Source: Methylococcales symbiont of Hymedesmia sp. n. MRB-2018
GTDB taxonomy: Bacteria > Pseudomonadota > Gammaproteobacteria > Methylococcales > Methylomonadaceae
Length of the DNA stretch: 64,000 nt
Direction: 5' to 3'
Assembly: GCA_003666385.1 (NCBI GenBank)
Contig: QPIN01000060.1
Span: forward strand, 25,685 to 89,684
Part shown: positions 23,849 through 32,826 of the stretch, one piece after another
How positions within the stretch are numbered: position 1 is the stretch's first letter
How the letters are laid out: the number at the start of each line of letters is the position of its first letter
Program-made: the position numbers and the translations under genes
Notes under the pieces: generated by a model
Told to the model about the DNA's origin: nothing
Databases searched by the model: none
The model's input: the letters and a program-made list of their open reading frames with translations, nothing else

Positions 23849-24277
23849 TTACTTATACTTATCCATTTGTAATAATTTTTCGAAAGCCAAATTAATTTCT
23901 ATTTTCTTGGCTTCATCTACTTCTGCTGGTTTATAAACCTTATCTAATAACCCTTCTGCAACCAATGCATCTTTAATCCAGCGCTTGCTCATGCGATAGC
24001 TATTAGCCATTTTAGCCTCTTCACCTGTTTCTGGGTTACGTAAATTACCACTCGGTATTTTTTTTCCATCACTCAATGGCATAACTTTATCAGCCACGGG
24101 TTTAATCTTTTTGGGAGCAGGCTGCTCCTTTTTAACGACCTCAATACTTTCCTTAGTTTCACTGACTTCTTCCTTTGAACCTAAAAAGCTCAGCCCTGTT
24201 TCTTTATTTTCGTTGCAACTTGTTTTAATCACATAAGCAATATATAGAATGATTAAAATAAAAATTATTTCCGACAT
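23849..24277 (-). CDS. Uncharacterised membrane-anchored protein
   Basis: A 142-residue protein. An N-terminal span (about 3-18) is followed by a charged linker rich in lysine, glutamate and proline (about 30-75) and a C-terminal helical domain (NPETGEEAKMANSYRMSKRW, then ALVAEGLLDKVY) of unknown fold that looks like a small winged-helix or KfrA-like module. The gene is alone, convergent with the methyltransferase and followed by the shared terminator. No family is recognised; only the anchored topology is supported. Confidence 0.55.
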   Translation of the reverse strand: MSEIIFILIILYIAYVIKTSCNENKETGLSFLGSKEEVSETKESIEVVKKEQPAPKKIKPVADKVMPLSDGKKIPSGNLRNPETGEEAKMANSYRMSKRWIKDALVAEGLLDKVYKPAEVDEAKKIEINLAFEKLLQMDKYK

Positions 24278-24428
24278 AACATCTCCTCATTTATCACTGA
24301 TTAACAAAAGCACATCAGAATCCAGTGGGCATCTACCCCAATAACGCTGATCCAAAATGTATCAAAAGCAAGTATAGATCAAACACTTGCCAACAACCAG
24401 AAAAACAAGCCATTTAGATTAAATAATA

Positions 24429-25661
24429 TCACCAACACCGTTGTTTTTTTGCTAACAAAGGCAAGTCATCTCTCAAGCCCATCGCATGATTGTTGAATAA
24501 AGCCTTAACCGCTGAAGTTTTGTTAATCAGGTTCATTCCTGCTGAACGTAGAGAAATCAAAGGTAACGCATCAATCGCAAAAATTTTATTGATAAGTTCC
24601 ATGCTACTCATCATTAATAAATTATCCCCTTTGCGCCAGCGTTCATATTGGCGTAAATATTTTGCGCTTGTTAGAGGTCTATCGGCACGTTTTGTTTTTA
24701 TCACCAACTCGGACAATGCTGCCGCATCTAGTAAACCTGCATTAGCACCTTGCCCTGCCAGAGGGTGCATGGCATGTGCTGCATCCCCTACTAATGCAAA
24801 ATGGTTTTCTGTATATTGCTTAGCATATTGAAAACGCAAAGGAAATGCTGCTCTGGAACTGGTTTTTAACATACCCCCCAAAATACCGGCTGAGGCTTGC
24901 TCTAATTGCTTTAAAAAATCTTGCTCACTCAGTTGCAGATAAGCTTTTGCAGTATCGCTGGCCAAGGTCCAGACAATGGAACACTGCCCATTTCGCAAGG
25001 GTAAAAAAGCTAAAGGCCCTTCATCTAAAAACCGTTGCCATGCTGTCATTTGATGACTATTTTCTGTACTTATCGTTGCTACCAATCCATCCTGCTTATA
25101 CGACCAGCCTGTGACATCAATTCCCACCATAGAACGTAAGGATGAATCTCGACCATCTGCAGCAATCACCAACTCTGCATCAAATTGACGACCATCTTCC
25201 AGCAAGATTGTTCTACCATTTTGCGTTAACTGCATCTGAGAAACCTTTACATCAGTAATGCAAGTTGCGCACGATAATGTTTCTAATTTATCCCATAGAG
25301 AAGCCACTGTGACTCGGTTTTCAACAATATGTCCCAGCGCATTAAATTCGGTATCAGCGCAATCGAAGTGTAATTCACCATTCGCTTTGGCATCCCATAC
25401 TCTCATATCTTTATAGGGACTCACACCACGTTCGACCATACCCTTCCACACAGCCAGGGTTTCTAAAATATTCTGTGATGCCTTGGTTAAAGCAGAAACA
25501 CGTAAATCGACTGAATCATCTGTCCATTGTCTTTGTGGATTAAACATATCCATCAGTGCCACATCAATACCACTCTGTGCCAGAGCACATGCTGTAGTTG
25601 CACCGACTAGGCCACCACCAACCACAATCACTTCAAAGCGTTTTTGCTTTTGCATATTCAT
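24429..25661 (-). CDS. ubiI: FAD-dependent ubiquinone hydroxylase, UbiI-type
   Basis: Flavin monooxygenase of the UbiH/UbiF/VisC/COQ6 family, 410 residues. An N-terminal FAD-binding GGGLVGATTACALA, the family's central DGRDSSLR motif and a C-terminal GDAAHAMHPLAGQGANAG (second FAD motif) are visible. In E. coli the gene in this place, after ubiH, is UbiI, which performs the C5 hydroxylation of the ubiquinone ring. It overlaps ubiH by four bases. The exact hydroxylation position is inferred from order and could differ in this lineage. Confidence 0.86.
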   Translation of the reverse strand: MNMQKQKRFEVIVVGGGLVGATTACALAQSGIDVALMDMFNPQRQWTDDSVDLRVSALTKASQNILETLAVWKGMVERGVSPYKDMRVWDAKANGELHFDCADTEFNALGHIVENRVTVASLWDKLETLSCATCITDVKVSQMQLTQNGRTILLEDGRQFDAELVIAADGRDSSLRSMVGIDVTGWSYKQDGLVATISTENSHQMTAWQRFLDEGPLAFLPLRNGQCSIVWTLASDTAKAYLQLSEQDFLKQLEQASAGILGGMLKTSSRAAFPLRFQYAKQYTENHFALVGDAAHAMHPLAGQGANAGLLDAAALSELVIKTKRADRPLTSAKYLRQYERWRKGDNLLMMSSMELINKIFAIDALPLISLRSAGMNLINKTSAVKALFNNHAMGLRDDLPLLAKKQRCW

Positions 25662-26869
25662 CGTCTATGTCCAATTCGTGGCAATCTTCCTGCTAAACCC
25701 ATAGCATGTTTTGCCAACATCGATTTAGCAAAGGGGATATGATCCAGCACCGCCAGACTAATACTTCTGGCTGCTGCCAATGGTAACCAGTCTGTTGAAA
25801 ATATTTTGACCAGACCATCAGTAAATTGAATAGTCTGTTTGTGATCTTTTTCTCTTAGCTCGACATATCGCTGTAAAAAACTTGCACCACCAATGTCTGC
25901 CTTCTTTTGCTGTTGTTCTACTAACATTTCTGCCAGTTGCACAACATCCCTCATCCCCAGATTAAAACCCTGCCCAGCAACAGGATGAAGCTGGTGTACT
26001 GCATTGCCAATAATAACCGTCCTTCCTGATACCATATTTTCTGCTTGGATAAGACTTAAAGGAAATGCTCTACGAGGAGATGATAATGTTAATCCACCTA
26101 ATACATAGCCAAAACATTGTTGTAGTTGTTGTAAAAACTCAGCCTCAGTACTCGACATTAAATCTTCTGCATCTTCTTCTGTCCGTGTCCAGACTATAGA
26201 ACATTCCTCATTGTTTACTGGCAATACAGCCAAAGGCCCTGATTCAGTAAAGCGTTCAAATGCCGTATTATTATGAGGTATTGAGGATCTAACCGTGGTA
26301 ATTAATGCAGTCTGTTGATACTGGGTAATGTGTCGTGGAATTTCTAGCAAACTGCGTACTGTCGATTGCCCTCCATCAGCCCCGACAAGCAATTTAACCG
26401 ACAAACTCATTGGCTTATCAGTTTCCTTTAAACTCACATGCACAGCATCCCTATCCGAAATTAAACCTAAAATACGCCCAGGACATATTTGCTTAATATT
26501 TGCCTTCTCAACTAACTCGGCTAAATGCCCTTCTATATTTCTGCCACTAATCACATATCCTAATGCTTCTACTCCCTCTTTTTTAGCAGATAAACGTGCC
26601 TTACCAAAATGTCCACGATCTGAAATATGAATATTTTTAATGGCTGTCGCATATTCTTTAACCCCATCCCAGGCATCCAGAGCCTGCAATAATTTAACAG
26701 TGCCAGCAGACAATGCCAAAGCTCTGTCACCTGTGGGTGATTGCTTTTGTTGCTCTCTACTACTCGCTTCAACCAAGGCAATTCGTAATCCTGATTCCTT
26801 TAAGGCAAGAGCCAAACAGTTACCTGCCAGCCCACCACCTACAATTAAAATATCATAATCGTATTGCAT
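25658..26869 (-). CDS. ubiH: FAD-dependent ubiquinone hydroxylase, UbiH-type
   Basis: Second flavin monooxygenase of the same family, 403 residues, with GGGLAGNCLALAL at the N-terminus, GADGGQSTVR in the middle and GNAVHQLHPVAGQGFNLG near the C-terminus. UbiH hydroxylates C6 of the ubiquinone ring precursor. It starts at the pepP stop and overlaps ubiI, forming the ygfB-pepP-ubiH-ubiI operon known from E. coli. Confidence 0.9.
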   Translation of the reverse strand: MQYDYDILIVGGGLAGNCLALALKESGLRIALVEASSREQQKQSPTGDRALALSAGTVKLLQALDAWDGVKEYATAIKNIHISDRGHFGKARLSAKKEGVEALGYVISGRNIEGHLAELVEKANIKQICPGRILGLISDRDAVHVSLKETDKPMSLSVKLLVGADGGQSTVRSLLEIPRHITQYQQTALITTVRSSIPHNNTAFERFTESGPLAVLPVNNEECSIVWTRTEEDAEDLMSSTEAEFLQQLQQCFGYVLGGLTLSSPRRAFPLSLIQAENMVSGRTVIIGNAVHQLHPVAGQGFNLGMRDVVQLAEMLVEQQQKKADIGGASFLQRYVELREKDHKQTIQFTDGLVKIFSTDWLPLAAARSISLAVLDHIPFAKSMLAKHAMGLAGRLPRIGHRR

Positions 26870-28179
26870 TAATTGATCTGCATTAAACTTTCAATTTCAT
26901 CAATTTCCTTAATAAGACTCTGTGTTAAAACCTCATGCCCTTGTTTTGTCACTAGGACATCATCTTCAATTCGAATACCAATACCCCGCCATTTAGCATC
27001 GACTGTCATACAATCTTTTGGAATATACAAACCCGGCTCGATAGTCAATACCATACCTGGCTCAAGTAAACGCCATTCATCATCTAATTTGTAATCGCCA
27101 ACATCATGCACGTCCATGCCTAACCAATGACCAATTCTATGCATATAAAACTGTTTATACTTTTCATCATTTATCAGTTTAGAAATACGTCCTTTCAACA
27201 AGCCTAACTCAACTAATCCTTTGGTAATAACTTCAACAGAGACATCATGCGCTTTATTCCAGGGTAAGTCTGGTTTAATCTGTTCTAGCGCAGCATACTG
27301 AGTATCCAACACTAATTGGTATAATTTTTTTTGTGCTGTATTAAACTTACCTGACACTGGAAATGTACGGGTAATATCTGAGGCATAGTGCTCACATTCA
27401 ACGCCAGCATCAATCAATAATAAATCCCCTTTTTTTAGCTTATCCTTATTCTCCACATAATGTAGTACACAAGCATTTTTACCGCCAGCCACAATGGATG
27501 GATAGGCAACAGCGCGAAGTCCTTGCTGCATAAATTCATAGACAATTTCTGACTCCACTTGGTATTCATACATTCCCGGTTTACAGGTCTGCATCGCTCT
27601 AAAATGTGCCTGACAAGAGACTTCAGCCGCTTTACGCATTAATTTCAATTCTGCTGAACTTTTAAAGAGTCGCATTTCATGCAAAATATGCTCCAGTGAA
27701 ACCAATTCACCCGGTGCATTCACACCATTCCTTGATTGCCTTCTTAAATGATTGATCCATTCTAAAATTTGATGATCTAATTCGCCATCCCTACCCATGG
27801 GGTAATACACCTTACTTTTGTTCTCTAACAATCCAAGTAAAATATCTCCCATATCATCAATAGGAAAGGAATCATCCGCTTGGTAATGTGTTGTTGCTCC
27901 TTCTAGTCCAGCATGCGCCCCTTCCCATAATGCTTTTTTTTCATCATATTCCTGACAAAATAAAATATACTCGCCTTGTTCTCTGCCAGGAATAAACACA
28001 GCCAATGAATTGGCCTCACTAAACCCTGTTAAATAATAGAAATCACTGTCTTGTCTAAAAGGAAACTCAACATCTCTGTTTCTTACATGATTGGATGCAC
28101 TAGCAATTAATGCAATATTACCTTCGCCTATTTGCTGCATTAATGTTTTACGACGTTTTTTAAATTCGTTTTGATTCAT
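26869..28179 (-). CDS. pepP: Xaa-Pro aminopeptidase PepP
   Basis: Aminopeptidase P, a dinuclear-metal enzyme that removes N-terminal residues before proline. The 436-residue protein has the N-terminal creatinase-like domain (about 1-170) and the pita-bread catalytic domain, with metal ligands in LLIDAGVECEHYASDITRTF, GHWLGMDVHD and TIEPGLYIP. It overlaps the upstream ygfB gene by four bases and abuts ubiH. Confidence 0.95.
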   Translation of the reverse strand: MNQNEFKKRRKTLMQQIGEGNIALIASASNHVRNRDVEFPFRQDSDFYYLTGFSEANSLAVFIPGREQGEYILFCQEYDEKKALWEGAHAGLEGATTHYQADDSFPIDDMGDILLGLLENKSKVYYPMGRDGELDHQILEWINHLRRQSRNGVNAPGELVSLEHILHEMRLFKSSAELKLMRKAAEVSCQAHFRAMQTCKPGMYEYQVESEIVYEFMQQGLRAVAYPSIVAGGKNACVLHYVENKDKLKKGDLLLIDAGVECEHYASDITRTFPVSGKFNTAQKKLYQLVLDTQYAALEQIKPDLPWNKAHDVSVEVITKGLVELGLLKGRISKLINDEKYKQFYMHRIGHWLGMDVHDVGDYKLDDEWRLLEPGMVLTIEPGLYIPKDCMTVDAKWRGIGIRIEDDVLVTKQGHEVLTQSLIKEIDEIESLMQIN

Positions 28180-28718
28180 TTCTTAAATATTACTTCACTC
28201 AATTCATCTTTCACTATATTAACAGCTGCTCTTAAATATTCCTGAATTTCTATTAGTGCAGTTTCATGTTCATCCTTTTCTTCTTCATCCATTTCATCAT
28301 CCACATCTGTATCCAGTTTTGTAAACTCAACAATATCATTCAAAATTCCTTTGATTTCTCTAGGCCACTCAACAGATGATTGACTGTGTCCAACACCAAA
28401 TAAAAAACCCTCACACCAAGAACTTATCGCTTCTAACTGATATTGCAAAGGTTCGTCATCGGCAGGTAGAAAAAGATCATATCGATACATATTTTCTTCT
28501 GCATTCAATAACTTCCTAGTCTGTTCAAAAAGTGCAATCAACACAGTTTTATCATCATCAAGAAGTGTTACATTCTGTTCAAATAATTCAGCTAGCCAAA
28601 TAGCTTCCTCTATTTTATTATTTATACAAAGCATTCCCGTTGCCAGCCCATGCGCTTCTGCTGCAGATAAACCCGAATCATTTTTCTGAAAAATCTTGGT
28701 AATCGTTAAATAAGCCAT
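28176..28718 (-). CDS. ygfB: UPF0149 family protein YgfB
   Basis: A 180-residue UPF0149/YgfB-family protein. Typical features are the early SAAEAHGLATGMLC block and a later AISSWCEGFLFGVG segment. Molecular function in this organism is not shown by the sequence; in Pseudomonas a relative acts as a transcription anti-activator. The start is ATG 28718 (MAYLTITKI); the longer frame begins at a TTG (28730). It is the first gene of the pepP-ubiH-ubiI operon and divergent from the TIGR02449-family gene at 28842. Confidence 0.88.
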   Translation of the reverse strand: MAYLTITKIFQKNDSGLSAAEAHGLATGMLCINNKIEEAIWLAELFEQNVTLLDDDKTVLIALFEQTRKLLNAEENMYRYDLFLPADDEPLQYQLEAISSWCEGFLFGVGHSQSSVEWPREIKGILNDIVEFTKLDTDVDDEMDEEEKDEHETALIEIQEYLRAAVNIVKDELSEVIFKK

Positions 28719-28841
28719 TATTAATAACAAAACTAAAAAAAAAGTCTGCTTATGCTACCATTGTTAAACACAAACAGGAATGTTACAAAACTGTTTAATC
28801 CATTAATATTTTGAATAAAAATCACCATTGAAGAATAACGC

Positions 28842-29069
28842 ATGTCCGATTTAGAAAATGGTTCTTCATCAGAATTAAAATATCTTGAAGAAAAGCTTGA
28901 TCTATTGATCGAAAAATATGAATCCACCGAAAAAGAAAATTCTAGTTTAAAAGTTAAACAGGATGAATTGGTTAGAGAAAGGGCTAAACTTTTAGAAAAA
29001 ACCACACTAGCAAGAACACGAGTGGAAGCAATGATTACCCGCTTAAAATCTATGGAACACGGTGCATGA
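28842..29069 (+). CDS. TIGR02449-family coiled-coil protein
   Basis: A 75-residue protein predicted to be almost entirely coiled coil (LKYLEEKLDLLIEKYESTEK and onward, with heptad-spaced leucines). Proteins of this size and place, directly before zapA, are annotated as TIGR02449 and resemble ZapB, a divisome coiled coil. It overlaps zapA by ATGA (29066-29069), which indicates coupled translation. A role in cell division is inferred from this coupling. Confidence 0.8.
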   Translation: MSDLENGSSSELKYLEEKLDLLIEKYESTEKENSSLKVKQDELVRERAKLLEKTTLARTRVEAMITRLKSMEHGA

Positions 29070-29374
29070 ACACAAATACAAAACCCCACCCTGTCTCAAT
29101 TAATATTCTAGGAAAAGATTACCGCGTAACCTGTGCCGTAGACGAAGAAGAAACATTAATACGTTCAGCGCAAAAACTTGACCAGCAAATGCGTGAAATT
29201 CGTGCTTCAGGCAAAGTCAATGGCACAGATAGAATTGCCGTGATGGCTGCTTTAAACTTAGCTAATGAGCTTCATCTTGCTCAAAGAAATAAAACTATCG
29301 CACCTATTAGCAGTATCTCCTCTAAATTAGCTAATTTGCGTCGTAAGATAGAAAACGCTTTAGAAAATCATTAA
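29066..29374 (+). CDS. zapA: Cell division protein ZapA
   Basis: ZapA binds FtsZ and bundles its filaments at the Z-ring. The 102-residue protein begins HPVSINILGKDYRVTC, the ZapA globular head, includes DRIAVMAALNLANEL, and ends in a coiled coil. It lies immediately upstream of 6S RNA, as in most gammaproteobacteria. Confidence 0.93.
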   Translation: MNTNTKPHPVSINILGKDYRVTCAVDEEETLIRSAQKLDQQMREIRASGKVNGTDRIAVMAALNLANELHLAQRNKTIAPISSISSKLANLRRKIENALENH

Positions 29375-29380
29375 ATCTAG

Positions 29381-29386
29381 TAGAAT
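29381..29386 (+). promoter_or_regulatory. Probable -10 element of the 6S RNA promoter
   Basis: TAGAAT lies six bases before the predicted 6S 5' end at about 29393. No clear -35 box is visible, so the assignment rests on spacing. Confidence 0.45.
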
Positions 29387-29392
29387 ACAAGT

Positions 29393-29573
29393 TATATCTC
29401 CTGTAGCGTTCGATTAGTACTGGGTGTTTCCTGAACCTGTTTTTACCTCGGAAGTTGATTCTAGTAATGGTGTGCATGCCTGTTTTACGGGAAGCCTGAT
29501 TTACTAATAAAGCCTCCACTTGAACCCTCCGGTTCAAGGACGAAGGTACGAGACGGCGCAGATGGGAGATTCC
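29393..29573 (+). ncRNA. ssrS: 6S RNA
   Basis: 6S RNA binds sigma-70 RNA polymerase holoenzyme and down-regulates promoters in stationary phase. The 5' ATATCTCCTGTAGCGTTCG and the 3' GATGGGAGATTCC pair to close the long hairpin. Near the 3' side, CTTGAACC-CTCC-GGTTCAAG forms the conserved stem-loop of this RNA (29518-29539), and GTGCATGCC marks the region opposite the central bubble. Position directly after zapA matches the standard genomic context. The usual downstream ygfA (fau) gene is missing here; arsenic-resistance remnants follow instead. Confidence 0.85.
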
Positions 29574-29731
29574 AATTTAACTTTAATTTATAGCCCATTA
29601 AATTAATCATATCTTCAAAATCAGTTCCAATTAAGCAATAAAAGAATTTAACCAAAGTCAATATCTCCACAAACAGAATAGGCTTCAATTAGAAGAGGTT
29701 TTTATTTAAAATAAAATCCTCAGGATGATAT

Positions 29732-29939
29732 ATGTCTTGCATAAAGAGGCCAGCCAAGCCCCCATTGAAGCGCAAGAAGGTGTTGCTTGTTGTTATTCAC
29801 AGTCCGATAAACATTGGATCATGGGGACACAGGGTATTACTTGGGAGTCCTTCCATACCCCCTGAGTGAGCTACCCACCTTTAATCAACAACAAGCACCA
29901 TCAGATGGCGAAAACCCTTTTGCTTGTGTTCCCTGTTAA
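29732..29939 (+). pseudogene. ArsI/CadI-type glyoxalase-fold gene remnant, frameshifted
   Basis: The frame from 29734 reads EGVACCYSQSDKHW and GITWESFHT, then hits TGA at 29863; shifting frame there continues LSELPTFNQQQ to a terminal FACVPC at 29937. CCY-x-x-SDK-x-W with a later WE-x-F is the C-terminal half of the ArsI/CadI metal-resistance dioxygenase family. The N-terminal half is missing. It sits just upstream of arsC, a common ars operon neighbour, so it is a decayed ars gene. ArsI cleaves C-As bonds of organoarsenicals when intact. Confidence 0.55.
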
Positions 29940-29993
29940 ATCCAGTAATAAATCGTCTTGTTGCTAAATATTAGATACTGTTAAGGAACTATC

Positions 29994-30488
29994 ATGTTAA
30001 ATGTTTTTGTTATTTGTACTGGTAACTCCTGCCGTAGTGTTATGGCAGAAGCTTTATTTGATTATTTGGGTCAAGGTCGAATTCAAGCCTTTTCTGCGGG
30101 TAGTCACCCCATCGGCAAAATCAATACAGGTGCTTTGGCGACATTAAAGCGTCATCATTTTCCTACTGGCGATTATCAAAGTCAGTCATGGGAATACTAT
30201 GAAGATCAAGTTATGGATATTGTCATCACTGTATGTGATAACGCAGCAGGAGAATCCTGCCCTGTTTATCTGTCTAATGCAGCCAAGGCACATTGGGGCG
30301 TATCTGACCCTGGCCATACCCAAGGCACAGAAGCAGAAATTATCAGCGCTTTTGAGCAGACTTTTGCAATCTTAAAACAACGTGTTGAAGCCATGCTGGC
30401 ATTACCCTTAGAAACTTTATCCACTGAGCAGATGAATACTGAATTAAATCTAATTGGAAAATGCTTTGACCCGAAAACCAAGGATTAA
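29994..30488 (+). CDS. arsC: Arsenate reductase ArsC, low-molecular-weight phosphatase type
   Basis: Reduces arsenate to arsenite for export. The 164-residue protein has the LMW-PTP-fold P-loop at the N-terminus, VICTGNSCRSVMAEAL (C8, C14), and a second pair region VCDNAAGESCPVY, as in thioredoxin- or mycothiol-coupled ArsC enzymes. It ends in an alpha-helical tail with KCFDPK. It is the only intact gene of the locus: arsI upstream and acr3 downstream are broken, so arsenite produced would need an exporter encoded elsewhere. Confidence 0.9.
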   Translation: MLNVFVICTGNSCRSVMAEALFDYLGQGRIQAFSAGSHPIGKINTGALATLKRHHFPTGDYQSQSWEYYEDQVMDIVITVCDNAAGESCPVYLSNAAKAHWGVSDPGHTQGTEAEIISAFEQTFAILKQRVEAMLALPLETLSTEQMNTELNLIGKCFDPKTKD

Positions 30489-30491
30489 CAA

Positions 30492-30582
30492 ATGACAGAG
30501 AAGCAGCATAATATGCGCGGGTTTGAATAATGCCTAACACTTTGGATAACGCTGTGTATTGGTATAGCTATCCTACTTCAAG
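30492..30582 (+). pseudogene. ACR3-type arsenite permease N-terminal fragment
   Basis: MTEKQHNMRGFE begins three bases after the arsC stop and ends in TAA; in another frame LWITLCIGIAILLQ follows. ACR3 permeases start with a short charged segment, then a first span of the type LSLWIALCIVAGILLG. The fragment stops after this first helix, where nirK-like sequence on the other strand begins. It is thus a truncated and frameshifted remnant of the ars exporter gene. Confidence 0.5.
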
Positions 30583-30701
30583 GTTTTTGTTTCACCAGAT
30601 TCAACCTCAGTAACTGCTTTACCACCACCTGAGCCAGTTACCCCATGTAAATCTATGCCATGAGAATGACTACTGGTTTTATTATTGCAGGTTAATAGTT
30701 G
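30573..30701 (-). pseudogene. Copper nitrite reductase-like (NirK/multicopper oxidase) fragment
   Basis: The 42-codon open frame contains CNNKTSSHSHGIDLHGVTG followed by SGGGKAVTEVESGETKTL. The H-x-x-D-x-H-(A/G)-(A/V)-TG-x-GGG pattern is the copper-site region of NirK-type nitrite reductases and related multicopper oxidases. Both sides are cut: no start, and a stop at the junction with the acr3 fragment. It shows that the ancestor or a donor carried such an enzyme. Confidence 0.5.
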
Positions 30702-30733
30702 TCATATCTGAGGTCTCATCTAATAACCCTCTA

Positions 30734-31255
30734 CTAAAAACAAGCTGCATAATCTAATAAAATATCCTGGCAAGCAAAGAATATTCGCGGATAATCTTTC
30801 CTGATTAATAACTTTAAAGCAAATTCAAAATAGACCAGTAAAACCATTAAACGAGCCAGTGCCCCAGTTAAAGGTAAGTGGGTATTGATTGAATTCCGCC
30901 AGACAATAATTGTCCAGAAAACAATGGGTGTGGCTAAAACAAAATGAACTTCATCCCAGCTAGACACAGTAAATTTTCCACCTGTCGCCAACCAATCTGT
31001 GATAAATAAACTGATATTCAGCAATATAAAAAACGGCCAAAAAACCACCCAGAGTTTTAAATGACCTATCCATGCATAGAGTAAATAACGATATAAACTC
31101 AGACCAAATAGAGGCCCTCCTTCTCCTACATAAGAGGGATCAAAAACCGTCACTATATACAACACAGTCGTTAAAACTAAAACTATAGATAATAATTCTA
31201 TCGGCGATCCAATCTGTATGTGACTAAACAAAATGGGTAGGGAATAAATAAACAT
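30734..31255 (-). CDS. Uncharacterised integral membrane protein
   Basis: A 173-residue protein with about four to five predicted spans (around 3-40, 68-88, 105-120 and 128-150) and a well-kept GEGGPLFGLSLYRYLLYAW segment in the first loop. Residues W, Y and F are abundant. No enzyme motif is visible and I do not recognise the family. It stands alone between gene remnants and a repeat fragment, with ATG at 31255. Confidence 0.55.
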   Translation of the reverse strand: MFIYSLPILFSHIQIGSPIELLSIVLVLTTVLYIVTVFDPSYVGEGGPLFGLSLYRYLLYAWIGHLKLWVVFWPFFILLNISLFITDWLATGGKFTVSSWDEVHFVLATPIVFWTIIVWRNSINTHLPLTGALARLMVLLVYFEFALKLLIRKDYPRIFFACQDILLDYAACF

Positions 31256-31281
31256 AAGAATACAATAAAATGGGCTAAGTA

Positions 31282-31336
31282 CGATGAATAAAAATCTTGT
31301 GCAAGCTGGGGTGTTTATTTATTGCACGTTAGCTTA
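31282..31336 (-). repeat. Left-half copy of the second repeat family
   Basis: Read on the minus strand it gives AGCTAACGTGCAATAAATAA followed by ACACCCCAGCTTGC and TTTTTATTCATC, the left half of the element at 55587-55750. The right half is missing. Confidence 0.65.
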
Positions 31337-31401
31337 ATAGTAGCTTGCTACTAAAAGTACCTAGGAATGAACTCAATCATATACAGGAACTTATTGAAAA
31401 A

Positions 31402-32118
31402 TTACATCCTTACTGCTTCCAAATAAGCATCTTTCCTAGCCAGATAATTATCTACAAAGTCTTGCATAGAACCTTCTTCATACTCACGTATACCGCTGAT
31501 AACAATTTTTTTATAGCCTTTCCCTACCACTTCATCATCTGATTTTATCTGAAAATGTAAATACGCATCGCCGCGTTTCCCATTAATACTTAATTCAGGT
31601 TCCAGCATTTCTACTTTTGGATGAGTAAAATTTAAATGATTAAATTCCAAACACATACTGTCGTACATGACTAAAGGCCTGGTCAGATTAATCATGCCAT
31701 TTTGCTGTTTCATTAAAGGCACCAGAACGTAAGGAAAGTTATGTCCAGAAAACTCGACATAATCTCTTATCAAAGCATCTATCATTACATCATCTGTAAT
31801 TTTATCCCCATCCCTTGCAACTTTCATAATGGTTTTATTATTACTGCCGTTGATATCAAAATGATCATCTTCAGTGACAGGAAAATCCAATGTGATATTG
31901 TGCCCTAACATGCCTGTAAACTTAAAATTCATGGTTTTACTTAAACCATATTTTTCTAAAGCAATAGCAAACAGCAAATCGCCCGGGACACAAAATCGCT
32001 TGGCATCAACATCATGTAGCGGATTAAAATCACCCGCGACTTCCTTTGCAAACAAACTCCCTTGTTCGGCAGTTATAGCTGTACAATTATCAGATCCTGA
32101 ATAATATTCTTTTAACAT
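31402..32118 (-). CDS. DUF3581 family protein
   Basis: A 238-residue cytoplasmic protein of the gammaproteobacterial DUF3581 family. The start region has ITAEQGSLFAKEVAGDFNPL, a hot-dog/MaoC-like signature, then GDLLFAIALEKYGLS. Function unknown; the fold suggests acyl-thioester binding, but the catalytic residues of MaoC hydratases cannot be confirmed. It stands alone upstream of dksA in the opposite direction. The protein at 22000-22941 shares the DFN-x-x-HD motif and may be a distant relative. Confidence 0.75.
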   Translation of the reverse strand: MLKEYYSGSDNCTAITAEQGSLFAKEVAGDFNPLHDVDAKRFCVPGDLLFAIALEKYGLSKTMNFKFTGMLGHNITLDFPVTEDDHFDINGSNNKTIMKVARDGDKITDDVMIDALIRDYVEFSGHNFPYVLVPLMKQQNGMINLTRPLVMYDSMCLEFNHLNFTHPKVEMLEPELSINGKRGDAYLHFQIKSDDEVVGKGYKKIVISGIREYEEGSMQDFVDNYLARKDAYLEAVRM

Positions 32119-32376
32119 AATTTTTATTATTAATATCGTAAAATAGAGTTATCGCACTCTATGGCTCCAGTCTCAATACCACCTGTCAAATTATAAACAT
32201 CAGTACAAGCAGAATACACTAGAAAAGATGCGACTTGCTACCTGCGAGTACCATGATGACATACCACAATACACTCCTAGTCTATTTTTATCAGCAAAAT
32301 AATAACAAACTTCTTGCTATCCTTGTTCTATTCTGATAAAAATGCGCACTTCAAAATTTTGTTAGGAATAAGAAGG

Positions 32377-32808
32377 ATGACTGAGTCTCAAACTGACAAC
32401 ACTATTTTCAGTTTTACACCTTATGAGGAAAAAAAGGGCGAAAAATATATGGGAAAGCCTCAACTAAAACATTTTGATAATATTCTTCAGGACTGGAAAT
32501 CGGAACTCATGGTAGAAGTAGATCGTACTGTTCACCATATGCAAGATGATGCGGCTAACTTTCCAGACCCTAATGATAGAGCTACACAGGAATCTGAATT
32601 TAGTATAGAACTCCGTACCCGAGATAGAGAACGAAAACTCATTAAAAAAATTGACGAGTCGCTGCAAAACATTGAATCGGGTGATTATGGCTTTTGTGAA
32701 TCTTGTGGTATTGACATTGGTATCCGTCGCTTAGAAGCAAGACCTACAGCCGTTTTATGCATAGACTGCAAAACACTGGATGAAATCAGAGAAAAACAAA
32801 TGGGATAA
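32377..32808 (+). CDS. dksA: RNA polymerase-binding transcription factor DksA
   Basis: DksA inserts a coiled coil into the RNA polymerase secondary channel and works with ppGpp to reset rRNA and amino-acid promoters. The 143-residue protein has the coiled coil (about 30-90) with the tip sequence [14 protein letters not shown], including the acidic tip residues, and a C-terminal zinc finger CESCG ... CIDCK. The start is ATG 32377; a longer frame begins at a TTG. It is followed 18 bases later by gluQ, as in E. coli. Confidence 0.95.
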   Translation: MTESQTDNTIFSFTPYEEKKGEKYMGKPQLKHFDNILQDWKSELMVEVDRTVHHMQDDAANFPDPNDRATQESEFSIELRTRDRERKLIKKIDESLQNIESGDYGFCESCGIDIGIRRLEARPTAVLCIDCKTLDEIREKQMG

Positions 32809-32826
32809 ATCCTCTCTACTCAGCCA

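Noticed and set aside
29485..29688. 67-codon minus-strand frame overlapping 6S RNA
   Set aside because: It lies across the conserved 6S RNA hairpin and has no recognisable motif.
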